This document shows, in pieces, positions 63,718 to 64,000 of a stretch of DNA of 64,000 nt. The DNA comes from Pseudomonadota bacterium (GTDB lineage Bacteria > Pseudomonadota > Gammaproteobacteria > Steroidobacterales > Steroidobacteraceae): assembly GCA_021792755.1 (NCBI GenBank), contig JAJYUA010000014.1, positions 30,205 to 94,204 of the forward strand, written 5' to 3'. The position numbers were made by a program, and so were the translations under genes. The notes under the pieces were generated by a model. It was not told the DNA's origin, did no database searches, and saw nothing but the letters and a program-made list of their open reading frames with translations. Every line of letters starts with the position of its first letter. Position 1 is the first letter of the stretch.

Positions 63718-63743
63718 GCTGAAATCGCCTCGGCGATTTCAGC
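63718..63743. repeat. 26-bp palindrome, copy 2 of the paired element, upstream of gap
   Basis: The arms GCTGAAATCGCC and GGCGATTTCAGC are perfectly complementary around a central TC. On the gap transcript it would form an 11-pair hairpin with a four-base loop ending 25 bases before the ATG. It shares its nine-base arm core with the palindrome before degS (42407-42432). No T-run follows, so it is not a plain tkt terminator. Confidence 0.85.
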
Positions 63744-63849
63744 GACACCCTACCCAGATCCCGCAGGCTCGGGAACGGCCCTTCGCCTGCTGCGCCTCGC
63801 CACCGGCGGTGGCTCGACCCATCCGGGGTCGGCGAAGACATCCCCTTCG

Positions 63850-64000
63850 TCACCCCTTGAGCGCATCGAGCAGCTCGCCGATCTCGCGCTGGATGCGCTC
63901 GGCGGTGAAGCCGAAATGCGCCATCAGCGCCGGGCCCTTGCCGCTGGCCCCGAAGCGGTCGAGCCCGATCACCCGCCCCTCGCTGCCGACGTACTTCCAC
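63850..64000 (-). CDS. tkt: Transketolase, C-terminal end only (gene continues past the window)
   Basis: The minus-strand frame ending in TGA at 63850 encodes WKYVGSEGRVIGLDRFGASGK, PALMAHFGFTAERIQREIGE and LLDALKG. This matches the end of transketolase, where (G/D)xFGxSxP and HFGFT precede the terminal helix. Transketolase moves two-carbon units in the pentose phosphate pathway; placement upstream of gap-pgk-pyk is common in proteobacteria. Only about 49 residues are in the window. Confidence 0.85.
   Translation of the reverse strand, partial: WKYVGSEGRVIGLDRFGASGKGPALMAHFGFTAERIQREIGELLDALKG

Noticed and set aside
63799..63829. Short palindromes after the tkt stop, GCCACCG-G-CGGTGGC and GACCC-N5-GGGTC
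   Set aside because: Short GC stems without a T-run are common at this base composition; a terminator role cannot be supported.

Overview
The window is a GC-rich chromosomal segment packed with housekeeping genes. Gene content and order point to a gammaproteobacterium: a complete dcw (division and cell wall) cluster, lpxC-dciA-M23-secA-mutT, pilA/pilB/pilC/pilD-coaE-zapD-yacG, yraN-lpoA next to rsmI-rnpB, sspA-sspB, and kdsD-kdsC-lptC-lptA-lptB-rpoN-hpf-rapZ. The lipid A/LPS genes (lpxC, kdsCD, lptABC) show a Gram-negative envelope, and the DNPR motif of MurE indicates meso-diaminopimelate peptidoglycan. The order or family cannot be named from the sequence alone. No phage, insertion sequence, CRISPR array, tRNA or rRNA gene was seen.

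Layout. 1-4.85 kb (minus): a membrane glycosyltransferase cut by the window edge, a GT2 glycosyltransferase coupled to it, and a TPR-sulfotransferase. 5.2-10.6 kb (plus): two tandem type IV pilin genes, then pilB, pilC and pilD; the first pilin has a consensus sigma-54 promoter and an upstream TGTC palindrome resembling PilR sites. 10.8-12.7 kb (plus): coaE, zapD, yacG. 12.7-18.9 kb: an unknown conserved gene, mutT, secA, an M23 peptidase and lpxC on minus, with dciA on plus. 19.2-37.2 kb (minus): the dcw cluster mraZ-rsmH-ftsL-ftsI-murE-murF-mraY-murD-ftsW-murG-murC-murB-ddl-ftsQ-ftsA-ftsZ. From rsmH to ftsA the genes overlap or nearly touch. It is driven by a strong promoter carrying four MraZ boxes at an exact 10-bp period. 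37.5-41.8 kb: yraN, an LpoA-like lipoprotein, rsmI, RNase P RNA with its own promoter, sspB and sspA. 42.4-49.9 kb: a DegS-like protease, pgl, an M16 protease, and a three-gene cluster of two SPFH/prohibitin-type proteins flanking an unknown coiled-coil protein. 49.9-52.4 kb (minus): 6-phosphogluconate dehydrogenase, murA and ibaG. 52.5-58.8 kb (plus): Kdo synthesis, LPS transport, sigma-54, hibernation factor and rapZ. 58.8-64 kb (minus): patatin phospholipase and the glycolytic run tkt-gap-pgk-pyk.

How the genes work together. Most of the window builds the envelope: peptidoglycan precursors and the divisome, lipid A and Kdo, LPS export, Sec secretion, type IV pili and periplasmic quality control. 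Central carbon genes (gnd, pgl, tkt, gap, pgk, pyk) are interspersed. RpoN in the window is the sigma factor expected to read the pilA promoter.

The least-explained parts are the SPFH trio, two near-identical hairpin palindromes placed just upstream of degS and gap, the sulfotransferase and glycosyltransferases beside the pilins, and a gene-free 620-bp stretch before degS.
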